This document shows positions 1 through 14,296 of a stretch of DNA of 64,000 bases, one piece after another (the stretch's first letter is position 1; each line of letters starts with the position of its first letter). The DNA is taken from positions 16,673,112 to 16,737,111 of the forward strand of contig NC_092094.1 in assembly GCF_045679555.1 (NCBI RefSeq), given 5' to 3'. The stretch is from Salvelinus alpinus. Its lineage: Eukaryota; Chordata; Actinopteri; Salmoniformes; Salmonidae. A program made the translations under genes and the position numbers. The notes under the pieces were generated by a model. That model worked only from the letters and a program-made list of their open reading frames with translations. It did no database searches and had not been told where the DNA came from.

Positions 1-1136
1 GGCGATACAGCCCGACAGGATGCTCTTGATTGTGCATCTGTAGAAGTTTGTGAGTGCTTTTGGTGACAAGCCGAATTTCTTCAGCCTCCTGAGGTTGAAG
101 AGGCGCTGCTGCGCCTTCTTCACAACGCTGTCTGTGTGGGTGGACCAATTCAGTTTGTCCGTGATGTGTACACCGAGGAACTTAAAACGTTCCACCTTCT
201 CCACTACTGTCCCGTCGATGTGGATAGGGGGGTGCTCCCTCTGCTGTTTCCTGAAGTCCACAATCATCTCCTTTGTTTTGTTGACGTTGAGTGTGAGGTT
301 AATTTCCTGACACCACACTCCGAGGGCCCTCACCTCCTCCCTGTAGGCCGTCTCATCGTTGATGGTAATCAAGCCTACCACTGTAGTGTCGTCCGCAAAC
401 TTGATGATTGAGTTGGAGGCGTGCATGGCCACGCAGTCGTGGGTGAACAGGGAGTACAGGAGAGGGCTCAGAACGCACCCTTGTGGGGCCCCAGTGTTGA
501 GGATCAGCGGGGTGGAGATGTTGTTACCTACCCTCACCACCTGGGGGCGGCCCGTCAGGAAGTCCAGGACCCAGTTGCACAGGGCGGGGTCGAGACCCAG
601 GGTCTCGAGCTTGATGACGAGTTTGGAGGGTACTATGGTGTTAAATGCTGAGCTGTAGTCGATGAACAGCATTCTCACATAGGTATTCCTCTTGTCCAGA
701 TGGGTTAGGGAGGGTGCAGTGTGGTTGCGATTGCGTCGTCTGTGGACCTATTGGGTCGGTAAGCAAATTGGAGTGGGTCTAGGGTGTCCGGTAGGGTGGA
801 GGTGATATGGTCCTTGACTAGTCTCTCAAAGCACTTCATGATGACGGAAGTGAGTGCTACGGGGCGGTAGTCGTTTAGCTCAGTTACCTTAGCTTTCTTG
901 GGAACAGGAACAATGGTGGCCCTCTTGAAGCATGTGGGAACAGCAGACTGGGATAAGGATTGATTGAATATGTCCGTAAACACACCAGCCAGCTGGTCTG
1001 CGCATGCTCTGAGGACGCGGCTGGGAATGCCGTCTGGGCCTGTAGCCTTGCGAGGGTTAACACGTTTAAATGTTTTAATCACCTCGGCTGCAGTGAAGGA
1101 GAGCCCGCAGGTTTTGGTAGCGGGCCGTGTCATGAG
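1..1136 (-). mobile_element. LINE family A copy 1 (Rex/L2-type non-LTR reverse transcriptase), 5'-truncated
   Basis: The minus strand encodes a reverse transcriptase: [55 protein letters not shown] and, near 370-410 in another frame, the catalytic FADDT motif. The frame breaks near 705, so it is a dead copy. The 5' end abuts LINE B at 1136/1138, and the 3' end runs off the window. Family assignment beyond the Jockey superfamily is by resemblance only. Confidence 0.85.
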
Positions 1137-2355
1137 GTAAGATTAGGGAGGTAAGGCAATAAAAAGACAGTAGTGGTGAAGTAAATACAATTTAGCAATT
1201 AACACTGGAGTGATAGGTGTGCAGAAGATGAATGTGCAAGTTGAGATACTGGGGTGCAAAGGAGAAGAAGAAGAGAATAACACTTTGGGGATGAGGTAGT
1301 TGGATGAGCTATTTACAGATGGGCTATGTACAGCTGAAATGATCTGTGAGCTGCTCTGACAGCTGATGCTTAAAGTTAGTGAGGGAGATATGAGTCTCCA
1401 GCTTCAGTGATTTTTGCAATTCGTTCCAGTCATTGGCAGTAGAGAACTGGCAGGAAAGGCGGCCAAAGGGGGTGTTGGCTTTGGGGGTGACCAGTGAAAT
1501 ATACCTGCTGGAGCGGGTGCTGCTATGGTGACCAGTGAGCTGAGATAAGTCGGGGCTTTACCGAGCAAAGACTTATAAATGACCTGGAACCAGTGGGTTT
1601 GGCGACGAATATGAAGCGAGGGCCAGCCATCGAGAGCATACAGGTCGCAGTGGTGGGTAGCATATGGGGCTTTGGTGACAAAACGGATGGCACTGTGATA
1701 GACTGCATCCAATTTGCTGAGTAGAGTGTTAGAGGCTATTTTGTAAATATCATTGCCGAAGTCAATGATCGGTAGGATAGTCAGTTTTACGAGGGTATGT
1801 TTGGCAGCATGAGTGAAGGATGCTTTGTTGCGAAATAGGAAGCCGATTCTAGATTTAATTTTGGATTGGAGATGCTTAATGTGAGTCTGGAAGGAGAGTT
1901 TACAGTCTAACCAGACACCTAGGTATTTGTAGTTGTCCACATATTCTAAGTCAGAAGCGTCCAGAGTAGTGATGCTGGATGGGCGGGCGGGTGCGGGCAG
2001 CGATTGGTTGAAAAGCATGCATTTAGTTTTACTTGCATTTAAGAGCAGTTGGAGGCTACGGAAGGAGAGTTGTATGGCATTGAAGCTCGTCTGGAGGTTA
2101 GTTAACACAGTGTCCAAAGAGGGCCCAGGAGTATACAGAATGGTGTCGTCTGCGTAGATGTGGATCAGAGAATCACCAGCAGCAAGAGTAACATCATTGA
2201 TGTTTCCAGAGAAACGAGTCGGCCCGAGAATTGAACCCTGTGGCACCCCCATAGAGACTGCCAGAGGCCCGGACAACAGGCCCTCATATTTGACACACTG
2301 AACTCTGTCTGAGAAGTAGTTGGTGAACCAGGCGAGGCAGTCATTTGAGAAACCA

Positions 2356-2720
2356 TGTCACGGTATTCGTTGTCTGAAGAAGAGAAATCATTGGACCAAA
2401 GCGCAGCGTTGTACGTGTTCATGATAATTTATTAAACCTGAACACTGAAACAAAATAACAAAGTAGAACAAAACAAAACTGTTCTGTCTGGTGCAAACAC
2501 AAAACGGGAAAACAACTACCCACAAAAACCATGTGGGAAAAAGCTACCTAAGTATGGTTCTCAATCAGAGACAACGATAGACAGCTGCCTCTGATTGAGA
2601 ACCACACCCGGCCAAACACAGCAATACAAAACATAGAAAATGAACATAGAATGCTCACCCAAACCTACCCTGACCAAACCAAAATATAGATAAAAAGCTC
2701 TCTACGGTCAGGGCGTGACA
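2356..2720 (-). repeat. LTR (3' LTR in element orientation) with conserved hairpin
   Basis: 365 bp from TGTCACGG to GGGCGTGACA. It contains the inverted pair at 2556-2570 and 2589-2603 (15-bp arms, GGTTCTCAATCAGAG with its complement, 18-nt loop). Oriented on the minus strand. Confidence 0.8.
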
Positions 2721-2790
2721 GCACCCCCCCCCCAAAGGTGCAGACTCTGGCCACAAAACCTGAACCCATGGGGAGGGTCTGGGTGGGCAT

Positions 2791-3651
2791 TTATCCGCAG
2801 TGGCAGCTCAAGTGAGGGACGTAGTCCACCTCTGGCTCGGCCCACTTAGGTGGCACCTCTAGAGCGGGGACCCTCGCCGCCGACCCCGGACTGGGGACCC
2901 TCGTAGCAGGCCCCGGACTGGGCACCCTTGTTGGGAGCTCCGGACTGAAGGGCGCCTCTGGAAGCTCCGGACTGAAGGGCGCCTCTGGAAGCTCCGGACT
3001 GAAGGGCGCCTCTGGAAGCTCCGGACTGAAGGGCGCCTCTGGAAGCTCCGGACTGAAGGGCGCCTCTGGAAGCTCCGGACTGAAGGGCGCCTCTGGAAGC
3101 TCCGGACTGGAGGGCGTTGCTGGAGGATCCGGACTGGAGGGCGTCGCTGGAGGATCTGGACTGGAGGGCGACTCTGGAGGGAGGAAACGCAGAGACAGCC
3201 TGGTGCGTGGGGATGCCACAGGGCCCACCAGCCTGGGGAGACCTACAGGAGGCCTGGTGCGTAGAGGAGGCACCAGATGAACCGGACTGTGGGGGAGCAC
3301 TGGAGCTCTGGTGCGCAGCCTTGGCACCACTCCTCCAGGCTGAATGCCCACTTTAGCCCGGCCCCTCCAGAGTGCAGGCACAGGTCGAACCGGGCTGTGG
3401 GGGAGCACTGGAGATCTGGTGCTTAACCCTCGCACCTCTCCATTAGGCTCAATGCCCACTTTCGCCCGGCACGGGCGGAGCGCAGGCATAGGACGAACTG
3501 AACCCTCCCAGCGCCCCGGAGACACAGTACGCAGAGCCGGCGCAGGATACCCTGGGCCGAAACAGCGCACCGGAGACCAAACACGCTGAGCTGGCACAAT
3601 CCGCCCTGGCTGGATGCCCACTCTCGCATGGCACTTGCGGGGGGCTGGCAT
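2791..3651 (-). CDS. proline-rich tandem-repeat ORF of the non-autonomous LTR element
   Basis: A 286-codon minus-strand ORF. The N-terminal part has repeated blocks of the type RAKVGIQPG, VRPVPALRT and SPVLPHSPV. The C-terminal part is a 9-residue tandem repeat, SPELPEAPF, about seven near-identical copies, from a 27-bp DNA repeat at about 2938-3115. No enzymatic domain is visible. The related ORF at 55013 has the same N-terminal architecture with a different 9-residue unit (SPEPPTTGH). Function unknown; a gag-like or captured structural protein is only a guess. Confidence 0.5.
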   Translation of the reverse strand: MPAPRKCHARVGIQPGRIVPAQRVWSPVRCFGPGYPAPALRTVSPGRWEGSVRPMPALRPCRAKVGIEPNGEVRGLSTRSPVLPHSPVRPVPALWRGRAKVGIQPGGVVPRLRTRAPVLPHSPVHLVPPLRTRPPVGLPRLVGPVASPRTRLSLRFLPPESPSSPDPPATPSSPDPPATPSSPELPEAPFSPELPEAPFSPELPEAPFSPELPEAPFSPELPEAPFSPELPEAPFSPELPTRVPSPGPATRVPSPGSAARVPALEVPPKWAEPEVDYVPHLSCHCG

Positions 3652-4018
3652 TTAGCGCTCCGGGCTATGAGCGCGCACTGGAGACACCGTGCGCTTCACC
3701 GCATAACACGGTGCCTGACCAGTACTATGCTGCTTCCGGTAAGCACGGGGAGTTGGCTCAGGTCTATCGCCTGACTCCGCCAATCTCCCCGTGTGCCCCC
3801 CCAAAAAATTGGTGGCTGCCTCTCGTGCCTGCTGCGCTGCCTTGCATCATATCGCTGCCTCTCAGCTTTCGCTGCCTCTAGTTCTTCCTTCGGGCGGCGA
3901 TATTCCCCAGCCTGTTTTCAGGGTCCCTGTCCGTCCAATATCTCCTCCCAAGTCCAGGAGTCCTGAACCCTCTGCTCCTGGTTACCACGCTGCTTGGTCC
4001 GTTTGTGGTGGGTAGTTC

Positions 4019-4366
4019 TGTCTGAAGAAGAGGAATCATCGGACCAAAGCGCAGCATGGTACGTGTTCATGATAATTTATTAAACCTTAACACTGAAACA
4101 AAATATCAAAGTAGAACAAAACGAAACAGTTCTGTCTGGAGCAAACACAACACAGAAAACAACTACCCACAAAAACCATGTGGGGAAAAAGCTACCTAAG
4201 TATGGTTCTCATTCAGAGACAATGATAGACAGCTGCCTCTGATTGAGAACCACACCTAGCCAAACAAAACAAAACATAGAAAATGAACATAGAATGCCCA
4301 CCCAAATCACACCCTGACCAAACCAAAATAGAGACATAAAAAGCTCTCTACTGTCAGGGCGCGACA
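4019..4366 (-). repeat. LTR (5' LTR in element orientation)
   Basis: 348 bp, similar to 2356-2720 along its length except for a short loss at the internal end. Hairpin arms are at 4204-4218 and 4237-4251, with one mismatch. Confidence 0.8.
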
Positions 4367-4560
4367 AACCAAGGCTGTTGAGTCTGCCAATAAGAATGTG
4401 GTGATTGACAGAGTCGAAAGCCTTGGCCAGGTCGATGAATACAGCTGCACAGTATTGTCTCTTATCGATGGCGGTTATGATATTGTTTAGGACCTTGAGC
4501 GTAGCTGAGGCGCACCCATGACCAGCTCGGAAACGAGATTGCATAGCGGAGAAGGTATAT

Positions 4561-6628
4561 CAGCATCCATCCATTCAAGCATCAGTGAGAAAGCATTGTG
4601 ATCATTGACATTGAAGAATCATTTGTGTTGATCTTGCTCTGGGAAGTGGTGGCTTCCTTAACCAGATTATCAGATGAGGTTCCCCATCTCTCTTCCTATC
4701 TGTCAGACATTGTGTTTGCAGATGGGTTCCCCACTGCTGTATTAGCTGAGGCCCCTCATAGCCAGGACCCAGCAGACCAGACACAGGTCCCAGGATGGGC
4801 ATGCAACACACCACTAATTCCCTTTCACAACACTCTGGACGCCTCTATCTCTCTGATTCAACTCCTACACAATGTAACAATAATGGTGTTAACTTTCACA
4901 CAGAATACAGTGTTTGGCTAGATTTCAGCCAATATCATACAGTGTCCTCCGTATCCTCAGAAATCCTGTACTAAATCACAGGCTGCCTTTAACTGTGTCA
5001 ACAATTGGTTTCTATTCAGGAGCTACTGACGTGAACTCCATATGAGGTCTTTCATGTTGCAGATGCACTGTATAGTATCTTCCCTAGAGCACTGAGGAAT
5101 GTGACCTTCTTTACTTCTTCCCAGGGCCAAATCACATGGGCCTAAATAATGTTTATTCCCTCCAATAAGTATTATTTCTGTATGTTCTCATACAGTTCCA
5201 ACTGAGGTTGGAAGTTCCAACTGAAGCTGCTTAGCTTTAGAAACCCCTGAGTGGATCTAGCTTGCTTCATGGATACCTCTCTGGGCTTTACTGTATTCAC
5301 ATACACCGCTGGAGTTACAGGCTGTGATTGGGTTACAGAGATCATAATGAATGACTTACTGTTTATCACATTACACGAGACAGGAAGTCTTCAATACCAA
5401 ACAGACTGAATGACATCACCATCACACCAACCCTAGGCACTTTCCTTCCACTTCACATTCAAAACACACACGCCAATACAAATGAACAAACAGACAAAAA
5501 CACTTACTTCACAGCTTAAATTCTCCACTTCATTCTCATATTGTTTTCAGTATCCAGTCTGTCCCTTTGTGTTGCATGCAGTCTATCTTTCCCACTGTGT
5601 GTCAAAGTCCAAACACTCAACAGGTAAGCAGGGCAGCAGACAGACAGACAGCACGGCCGCGACGACAGCCCAGTCCCAGCCAGCCAGACAGCACAGGGCT
5701 ATCACTGATCACTATCAGGCCTTAGCCCAGCCCAGCCCGACAGACAGACCGACAGACCGACCGACCGACAGACAGACACTCTCTCAGCATTGTGCTCCCT
5801 CCACAGACTGGAGTGGATCCCCTCCCTGCCCGTTCTCTCCCCGGCTGAAGTGTGCATGTGTGTGTTTGTGTGTGCATGCATGTGTGTGTGCGTACCGTGG
5901 AGAGCCCTGAGGCTACAGTAAACAGACAGTGATGATCCTCCCCTCTCTCTCTTTCCTCTCCACGAGATTGAAGCCCCCTCCAGCTCACTCTGCTTCTCAC
6001 ACATACAGTACTGGTACCCCACTCCTCTGTGTGTGTGTCTGCCTTGCTCTTACTGATCATCATCTGAATACTTATGCATTTTTGGCCAGGTGCCCAATCC
6101 TCTCCCATAACCCTCTCACAGTGTGCTGTAGGTGTAGCTTTGAGGGGGTGGATTCTCACTTGAAATGAGTGGGCAGACCAGCTAAATGCAGTGCAAGTGC
6201 TAAAATAGCCCAACAGGCTGGGTGTAAAGAGTTTTTGAGGAATACAAGTACTCTGGAACTACTAATCTGTTAGGTATGAAGTATACAATTTTTTCCCAGG
6301 TATAGACATCAAATCAAACACCAGATACATTTCTGTCTGAAACATAAACACAGCCCTCCCTTCAAAATACCTCTTTCCAAAAACCCCTTCAGAAAGCATG
6401 CTTAGATTACAGAGCGGAGCATCAATCAAAGTCAGATCAGACACAATATAGGTGCTTTTGAACCGTTGTCAGTATCTCAGATACAAGATGACTTAGCAAC
6501 TGCAACGGCTGGGGAACAAGTACGTAATCATATAGGGTGCTTGGTTACAGTGTTCTCTGTCTACATCAGACTGCCTCAAGGCAGGAGACTGCTATTCAGA
6601 GCCCTGTCCACCAAACCCACACACTGGC
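4561..6628. other. nav2 intron, no gene seen; simple repeats at 5640-5895
   Basis: No coding exon, RNA gene or recognisable transposon. Contains short tetranucleotide runs (CAGA/GACC) around 5640-5780 and a TG/CATG-rich stretch at 5855-5895. Confidence 0.6.
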
Positions 6629-7662
6629 CAGTGTTTCCCCTATATTCATTTGGCAGCGGCGGATCCTAAATCGTGGCCGCCACTCAAAAATATGATGTAA
6701 AAATAGTTTTTAACATACTTTTTCAACTTAAACAACTGAAACCTGATATAAAGAATGTAGAAAATATAATGTAGCTATATATTTTTTTAATAAGATCATC
6801 TTTGAGAACTAACAACCACCAGAATAAAAACTAGATAGTCAGAATTGAAAATTCCAAAAATGTCATGGCTTTTTTTAGATTTTGTTATAATTTGTTTGTC
6901 ACTCAGATGTCATAAGAACACGGCATACGCTATGGCAAAATGTGCAGAATTGTAGCAAATTTGCTTTAAAGTAACTGTCCAGTGCTTCCAGATTGCTATG
7001 AAATATGACCTATAGTTACTTAAAATATGAGTGAAATAGTTTTCCTTAAAAAAAATGGTAATTAAGTATGTTAAAAAGCAGCTTATCTGTGTTGAAATGG
7101 TGTTGGCGTACCCCAACAACAGAATGCTGTGGGCGTATAACGGTCATAAAAAATATGAATACAAGTAGACCGTTGATTGGCCAGCTCATCCATCTCTAGA
7201 CCGCTGAATGGCCAGCTCAACCTCCTCCGGAGTATGACATCATACTCTGAAAGGAAACAGCAAGGATTTTTGAAACGGTCTGTTTGAGACCACAGTTTAA
7301 AGTGTTTTTTTTAAGTCTTTTCCCCCCTGCCTATTTATGCTTTTGCCAAAAATACGAGTATAGAACGAGGTAACAACATTATTTAGATATGAGCTAACAG
7401 AATATTAACTTTTAAAAGTGCAATTTATACTGGACAGTTATTTTAAAACTGCATATTTTCTCTCAGTCCCATGGAAAATGTGTAGAATTGCAGGAAATTA
7501 GCTTTAAACGCGCATTTTCTTTTCTCTGCCCAAGGCAGATGTGTAGAATTGCAGGAAATTAGCTTTAAAACAGCAACATTTTGACCTTGCCATTGGCCAC
7601 ACCCACTCCCCCCCACACTAACTTTGTCACTGCTGCTAAAAAAAATCTTAGGGGAAACAAAG
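6629..7662. mobile_element. hAT-like non-autonomous element with GTTTCCCCTA termini
   Basis: Left end CAGTGTTTCCCCTATATT, right end ATCTTAGGGGAAACAAAG, i.e. imperfect terminal inverted repeats around GTTTCCCCTA. It contains two near-identical internal blocks reading GTGTAGAATTGCAGGAAATT at about 7480-7570. No transposase ORF. This combination is familiar to me from salmonid introns. I could not define an 8-bp target duplication. Confidence 0.65.
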
Positions 7663-7845
7663 CTGGCTCCGAGGATCGCGATACACAGACACACATTTAC
7701 ACCTTCCTGTCAGCCACAGCACTTACAGAGCAAAACCTCTGGAAACTAATTTAACAGCTCCTTTAAACCATTGGTAAAAAGGCACAAAGCAGGTTTCTAT
7801 TGAGGTGTAATGCTCTCTTTTTTGTTTTGTCTCAAACTTTACCTG

Positions 7846-8000
7846 AAGTTTCAGGTTTTAATGTCAAGGGCACAAGTACAGCTTTCTTACAAGCTCTAAA
7901 CCCAACAATGCAGTAATCAATATCAATGTAGTACTAAAAATAACATAAGGTAGAATAAAAACACAATAAATAAAAATAAGACATATGAAATAAGAAGAAC
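7846..8000 (-). mobile_element. short retroelement 3' tail fragment
   Basis: The stretch beginning GTCAAGGGCACAAGTACAGC and continuing with ACAAGCTCTAAACCCAACAA resembles the 3' tail of a dispersed salmonid retroelement in reverse orientation. Assigned by resemblance only. Confidence 0.4.
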
Positions 8001-8019
8001 AGCCGTGCTGCAGCTCAGT

Positions 8020-8857
8020 TTCAACGGTTCTGCCTGACCTGTTCACCGGACGTGCTGCAGCTCCAGTTTCAACTGTTCTGCCTGACCTGTTCCCCCGGAC
8101 GTGCTGCAGCTCCAGTTTCAACTGTTCTGCCTGCGGCTATAGAATCCTGACCTGTTCACCGGACGTGCTGCAGCTCCAGTTTCAACTGTTCTGCCTGCGG
8201 CTATAGAATCCTGACCTGTTCACCGGACGTGCTGCAGCTCCAGTTTCAACTGTTCTGCCTGCGGCTATGGAATCCTGACCTGTTCACCGGACGTGCTGCT
8301 GCTCCAGTTTCAACTGTTCTGCCTGCGGCTATGGAACCCTGACCTGTTCACCGGACGTGCTGCTGCTCCAGTTTCAACTGTTCTGCCTGCGGCTATGGAA
8401 CCCTGACCTGTTCACCGGACGTGCTGCCTGTCCCAGACCTGCTGTTTTCAACTCTCTAGAGACAGCAGGAGCGGTAGAGATACTTTTAATGATCGGCTAT
8501 GAAAAGCCAACTGACATTTACTCCTGAGGTGCTGACCTGTTGCACACTCTACAACTACTGTGATTATTATTATTTGACCCTGCTGGTCATCTATGAACAT
8601 TTGAACAACTTGGCCATGTTCTGTTATAATCTCCAACCAGCACAGCCAGAAGAGGACTGGCCACCCCTCATAGCCTGGTTCCTCTCTAGGTTTCGTCCTA
8701 GGTTCTGGCCTTTCTAGGGAGTTTTTCCTAGCCACCGTGCTTCTACATCTGCATTGCTTGCTGTTTGGGGTTTTAGGCTGGGTTTCTGTACAGCACTTTG
8801 TGACATCAGCTGATGTAAGAAGGGCTTTATAAATACATTTGATTTAAATTTGATATA
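8020..8857 (+). mobile_element. L2-type LINE 3' end with expanded minisatellite (family C copy)
   Basis: The 3' UTR and tail of an L2-type LINE: TAGCCACCGTGCTTCTACAT, GCTGTTTGGGGTTTTAGGCT, ending TACATTTGATTTAAATTTGA. The same block ends the L2 copies at 38401, 46285 and 60305. The first 400 bp are a minisatellite (see 8036-8425). No ORF remains. Confidence 0.8.
8036..8425 (+). repeat. 64-bp minisatellite inside L2 3' UTR
   Basis: Units read GACCTGTTCACCGGACGTGC, then TGCAGCTCCAGTTTCAACTG, then TTCTGCCTGCGGCTATGGAA. Period 64 bp in the later copies; the first two units are shorter because the CGGCTATAGAATCC segment is missing. About six copies. Confidence 0.85.
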
Positions 8858-8869
8858 CAGGGTCAGTTC

Positions 8870-9560
8870 TAGGGCTGTCCTCAACTAAAAAAATCTTGGT
8901 CGACCGAGAGTCGTCTGTTTTTTCGACCAACCAATTGGTTGAAAAATATTTACGTATATTTTTACGTATATAGACACATCCTATATGGTTTAATCAAATC
9001 AACTATATGCACTGAGCTTATTTTTATGTGCACTGTTTGATGAAATAATTAAGACACATATGACTAGAGGGAGTCCGACCGCAATTGATTTGATTGTGCC
9101 GGGCCGAGCTCAGACTTGCTGCACTGTGTTAAATAATAATGACAGCGAGTGACTGTGTGACTAGCACCCATTGTCTCTCTGTCCTCCCTGCTGCAGCGAC
9201 CACCACAGAACATCAACAGTCTTTATCACGCTGTCTGTGTTGCTGTACCTGCAAAATAATTAGTCTATAACCATTTCTGACTGAAAAGATTTGTTACCAA
9301 AATCCATCATTTGTTTAGGAAAAACATTCCCTATTTCCTCAACCCTTGCGCTCATGTATGCATCGCATGTACGTGGCCAATAGGGCCTGACCTATAGCAT
9401 ATCCTAATCAGATTAATAAATTGGTTATAACAAACTCTTAACACCAGAACACATGTGACAGCAAAATGGATGCACATGATGTGACAAATAAGCTGGAAAT
9501 GGGTGAATGTTTGGTTTTTCAGCAGGTAAAGGGGAAGTCATATGTGTAGAATAAATTTGA
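8870..9560. mobile_element. hAT-like element remnant, one end only
   Basis: Begins CTAGGGCTGTCCTCAACTAA followed by GGTCGACCGAGAGTCGTC, a terminus typical of hAT-derived repeats in fish. I found no matching right end before LINE A copy 2, so the right limit is uncertain. Confidence 0.4.
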
Positions 9561-9707
9561 ATAGTTGTGGAAAATACTGGCAATCAAGAAGAATAAGGTA
9601 AGGAGCAAGCTCTTTGTGCATATTATGTGTGCCAAACAGGTGCTGTTAGATTACAATATCATTTTTTTGACCATTTGGAACAATGTAAACAAGCTAAAGG
9701 CTTTCAC

Positions 9708-11353
9708 TTTCAAGGAGCGGGACACTAATCCGGACGCTTATAATAAATCCGGCGATACCCTCAGACGAACCATCAAACAGGCAAAGTGTCCATACGGGAC
9801 TAAGATTGAATCCAACTACACCGGCTCTGAGGCTTGTCGGTTGTGGCAAGGCTTGCAAACTATTACTGGACTACGAAGGGAAACCCAGCCGCGAGCTGCA
9901 CAGTGATGCGAGCCTACCAAACAAGCTAAATGCCTTTATGCTCACTTCAAGGCAAGCAACACTGAAGCATGCATGAGAGCACCAGCTGTTGCGGACGACT
10001 GTGTGATCACGCTCTCTGTAGCTGATGTGAGCAAGACCTTAAAACAGCTCAACATTCACAAGGCCGTGGGGACAGACGGAATACCAGGACGTGAACTCAG
10101 AGCATGCGCTGACCAACTGGCAAGTGTCTTCACTGACATTTTCAACCTCTCCCTGACTGAGTCTGTAATACCTACATGTTTCAAGCAGACCACCATAATC
10201 AATGTGCCCAAGAAAGCGAAGGTAACCTGCCTAAATGATTACCGCCCTGTAGCCTTCATGTCGGTAGCCATGAAGTGCTTTGAAAGGCTGGTCATGGCTC
10301 ACATCAAAACCCTCATCCCGGAAACCCTAGACCCACTCCAATTTGCATACCGCATCAACAGATCCACAGATGACACAATCTCAATAGCACTCCACACTGC
10401 CCTTTCCTACCTGTACAAAAGGAGCACCTATGTGAGAATACTGTTCATTGACTACAGCTCAGTATTCAACACCATAGTGCCCACAAAGCTCATCACTAAG
10501 CTAAGGACCCTGGGACTAAACACCTCCCTCTGCAACTGGATTCTGGACTTCCTGACAGGCCTCCCCCAGGTGGTAAGGGTAGGCAACATCCCGTTGATCC
10601 TCAACACGGGGGGCCCCTCAGGGGTGCGTGCTTAGTCCCCTCCTGTACTCCCTGTTCACCCACAACTGTGTGGCCAAGAATGACTCCAACACAATCATTA
10701 AGTTTGCTGACGACACAACAGCCTGATTAACCGACAAGGATGAGACAGCCTATAGGAAGGAGGTCAGAGACCTGGCAGTGTGGTGCCAGGACAACAACCT
10801 CTCCCTTAACGTGAGCAAGACAAAGGAGATGATCGCGGACTACAGGTAAAGGAGGGCCGAACATGCCACCGATCACAACGACGGGGCTGTAGTGGAGTGA
10901 GTCGAGTGTTTCAAGTTCCTTGGTGTCCACATCACCAACAAACTATCAAGGTATAAACATACCAAGACAGTGGTGAAGAGGGCACAACAACACCTTTTCC
11001 CCCTCAGGAGACTGTAAAGATTTGGCATGGGTCCATAGATCCTCAAAAAGTTCTACAACTGCACCATCAAGAGCATCCTGACCGGTTGCATCACCGCCTG
11101 GTATGGAAACTGCTCGGCATCCGACCATAAGGCGCTACAGAGGGTAGTGCGTACGCCCCAGTACATCACTGGGGCTTAGCTTCCTGCTATCCTGGACCTA
11201 TATACTAGGCGGTGTCAGAGGAAGGCCCAAAAAATTGTCAAAGACTCTAACCCAAGTAATAGACTGTTCTCTCTGTTACCGCACGGCAAGCGATACCGGA
11301 ACAGCTTCTACCCCTTCTAACAGCTTCTATAAGACTGCTGAATAATTTAAATG
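9708..11353 (+). mobile_element. LINE family A copy 2, coding part (broken)
   Basis: Plus-strand LINE with reverse transcriptase blocks: [69 protein letters not shown], and FADDT near 10710. A frameshift at about 10620 and several stops kill it. The coding part stops at CTGCTGAATAATTTAAATG (11337-11353), and the matching 3' UTR resumes at 14297 after inserted material. Confidence 0.85.
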
Positions 11354-11578
11354 TATATATTTTTATGTTTTATAGCGGGTAGATCAGCTTTAATATTGCA
11401 GATAGATTGTAGCTTCCATCAATGTAATTGCCTGCATTACCTCCAATCCCCCATATATTTTTTCGTAAATATATAAATATGTATGTATGTATATATATAT
11501 ATATATATATACACATACATACACATATAAATACATTCAAATACACATACATACTTTACAAATACATATACATACATA

Positions 11579-13185
<1,607 letters not shown>

Positions 13186-14296
13186 TATCTTAAAAACAAA
13201 TATATTTCCTTTATTACCCTCCAACCCTAGCACCCCTCCCCCAATTGGAGCAAACTAGTGAACAACAACACTTAGGCCTGTATTTCCAGCTAATACATAC
13301 GATATACATTTTATGGACACAGTCTATTTTACAGCAGTTCTATTTTGTTTGTTTTTACTCCTGTCCTTCCTCTACCCTCAACTTCTCCCATCTATTTCTG
13401 ATGTCCACCCGGTTTGATTTCTATTTGCCATATCTTTCAAACTGTGCTCTTTCAAAAAGGTTCTTGACCTATATACGTTTTACGGGCACAGTATGTTTTA
13501 CATTAGTTATCTTGTTGTTATTAGTCCCAACCTTCAGCTCCATCCAACCCCTCCCATCTATCTCTTAACACCATATATTTTCAACTGTGCTGTGATGTTT
13601 CACAAATGTTCTGAACCTTTCTATTCTCATTGTTTCTACAGATTGTATATTGAATTTTAATTTTTTTTTCCAGAAGTATTATTATATTATTGATCGATTG
13701 ACTATGACTTTTCAGATCGCCCAGTAGTGGTATCTGCAGGGTTAGCTCCAGGCAAATATTGCAATTCTTCAGCCATTCCTGGACCTGTGACCAAAAACAA
13801 GCTACATATGGTCAGTACCAAAACAAATTATCTAACGATTCTGTCACTTCGCAAAAAAATCTGCAGAGCTGGGAAGGTTGTATCCCCCATATAAATAATA
13901 TTCTATTGGTTGCAAGAATTTTGTATAATCATTTAAATTAAAAAATTTAAAGTTTTGAATACGGCGTCGTTTTGCATATCAGTTCCATAAACCATATGCC
14001 ATGGAATCGGTAAGTCAAAAATCTCTTCCCAACTATTTCGCAATCCATATGGCAAGGCCGTCATTTTTTTGGCCCTTAAATTAAACTGGTATACTTTTTT
14101 ATTTATTACAGTTCTCTTTAACCAATGATGGTCTTTAATGCAGGGCCGACAGACAAGTTCTTACTTTTCCCCCTTCCACTTTCCTCTTCCATTTTTGCAG
14201 TAATGCTGCAATTAGTTGGTTGTTATTTCGGGTAGAGCAGACATTTCCATATGTTTTTGTTAGCTGCATGTATGACATAACTCCACCAGTCGTATT

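Larger units (their letters stand above)
2356..4366 (-). mobile_element. complete non-autonomous LTR retroelement with proline-rich ORF (copy 1)
   Basis: Two LTRs (2356-2720 and 4019-4366) flank a 1.3-kb internal region. The outer ends are TGTCACGG and GGGCGCGACA (TG...CA), with 5-bp target duplications AACCA at 2351-2355 and 4367-4371. The LTR pair differs at a modest number of positions, and the sense 5' LTR lacks about 15 bp at its 3' end. There is no reverse transcriptase, protease or integrase. The internal region encodes a Pro/Ser/Arg-rich ORF. It resembles the elements at 54769-56495 and 63247-64000. Being only 2 kb, it must be mobilised in trans. Confidence 0.82.
1138..4560 (-). mobile_element. 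LINE family B copy 1, interrupted by an LTR element
   Basis: Minus-strand reverse transcriptase in two pieces. The upstream piece (4372-4545) has GHGCASATLKVLNN and AVFIDLAKAFDSVNHH. The downstream piece (1404-2355) has GVPQGSILGPT, IHIYADDTILY, DNYKYLGVWLDCKLSFQTHI and the C-terminal QSKIKSRIGFLFRNKASF. The split is caused by the LTR element at 2356-4366. The 3' UTR (1138-1400) is cut by LINE A copy 1. The 5' end is truncated near 4560. Confidence 0.85.

Noticed and set aside
1404..2276. host gene on the minus strand
   Set aside because: Reverse transcriptase with a YADDT motif; same family as 34598-35227.
5702..6213. overlapping minus-strand ORFs of 106 and 163 codons
   Set aside because: Low-complexity TGTG and CAGA text, no similarity or splice signals.
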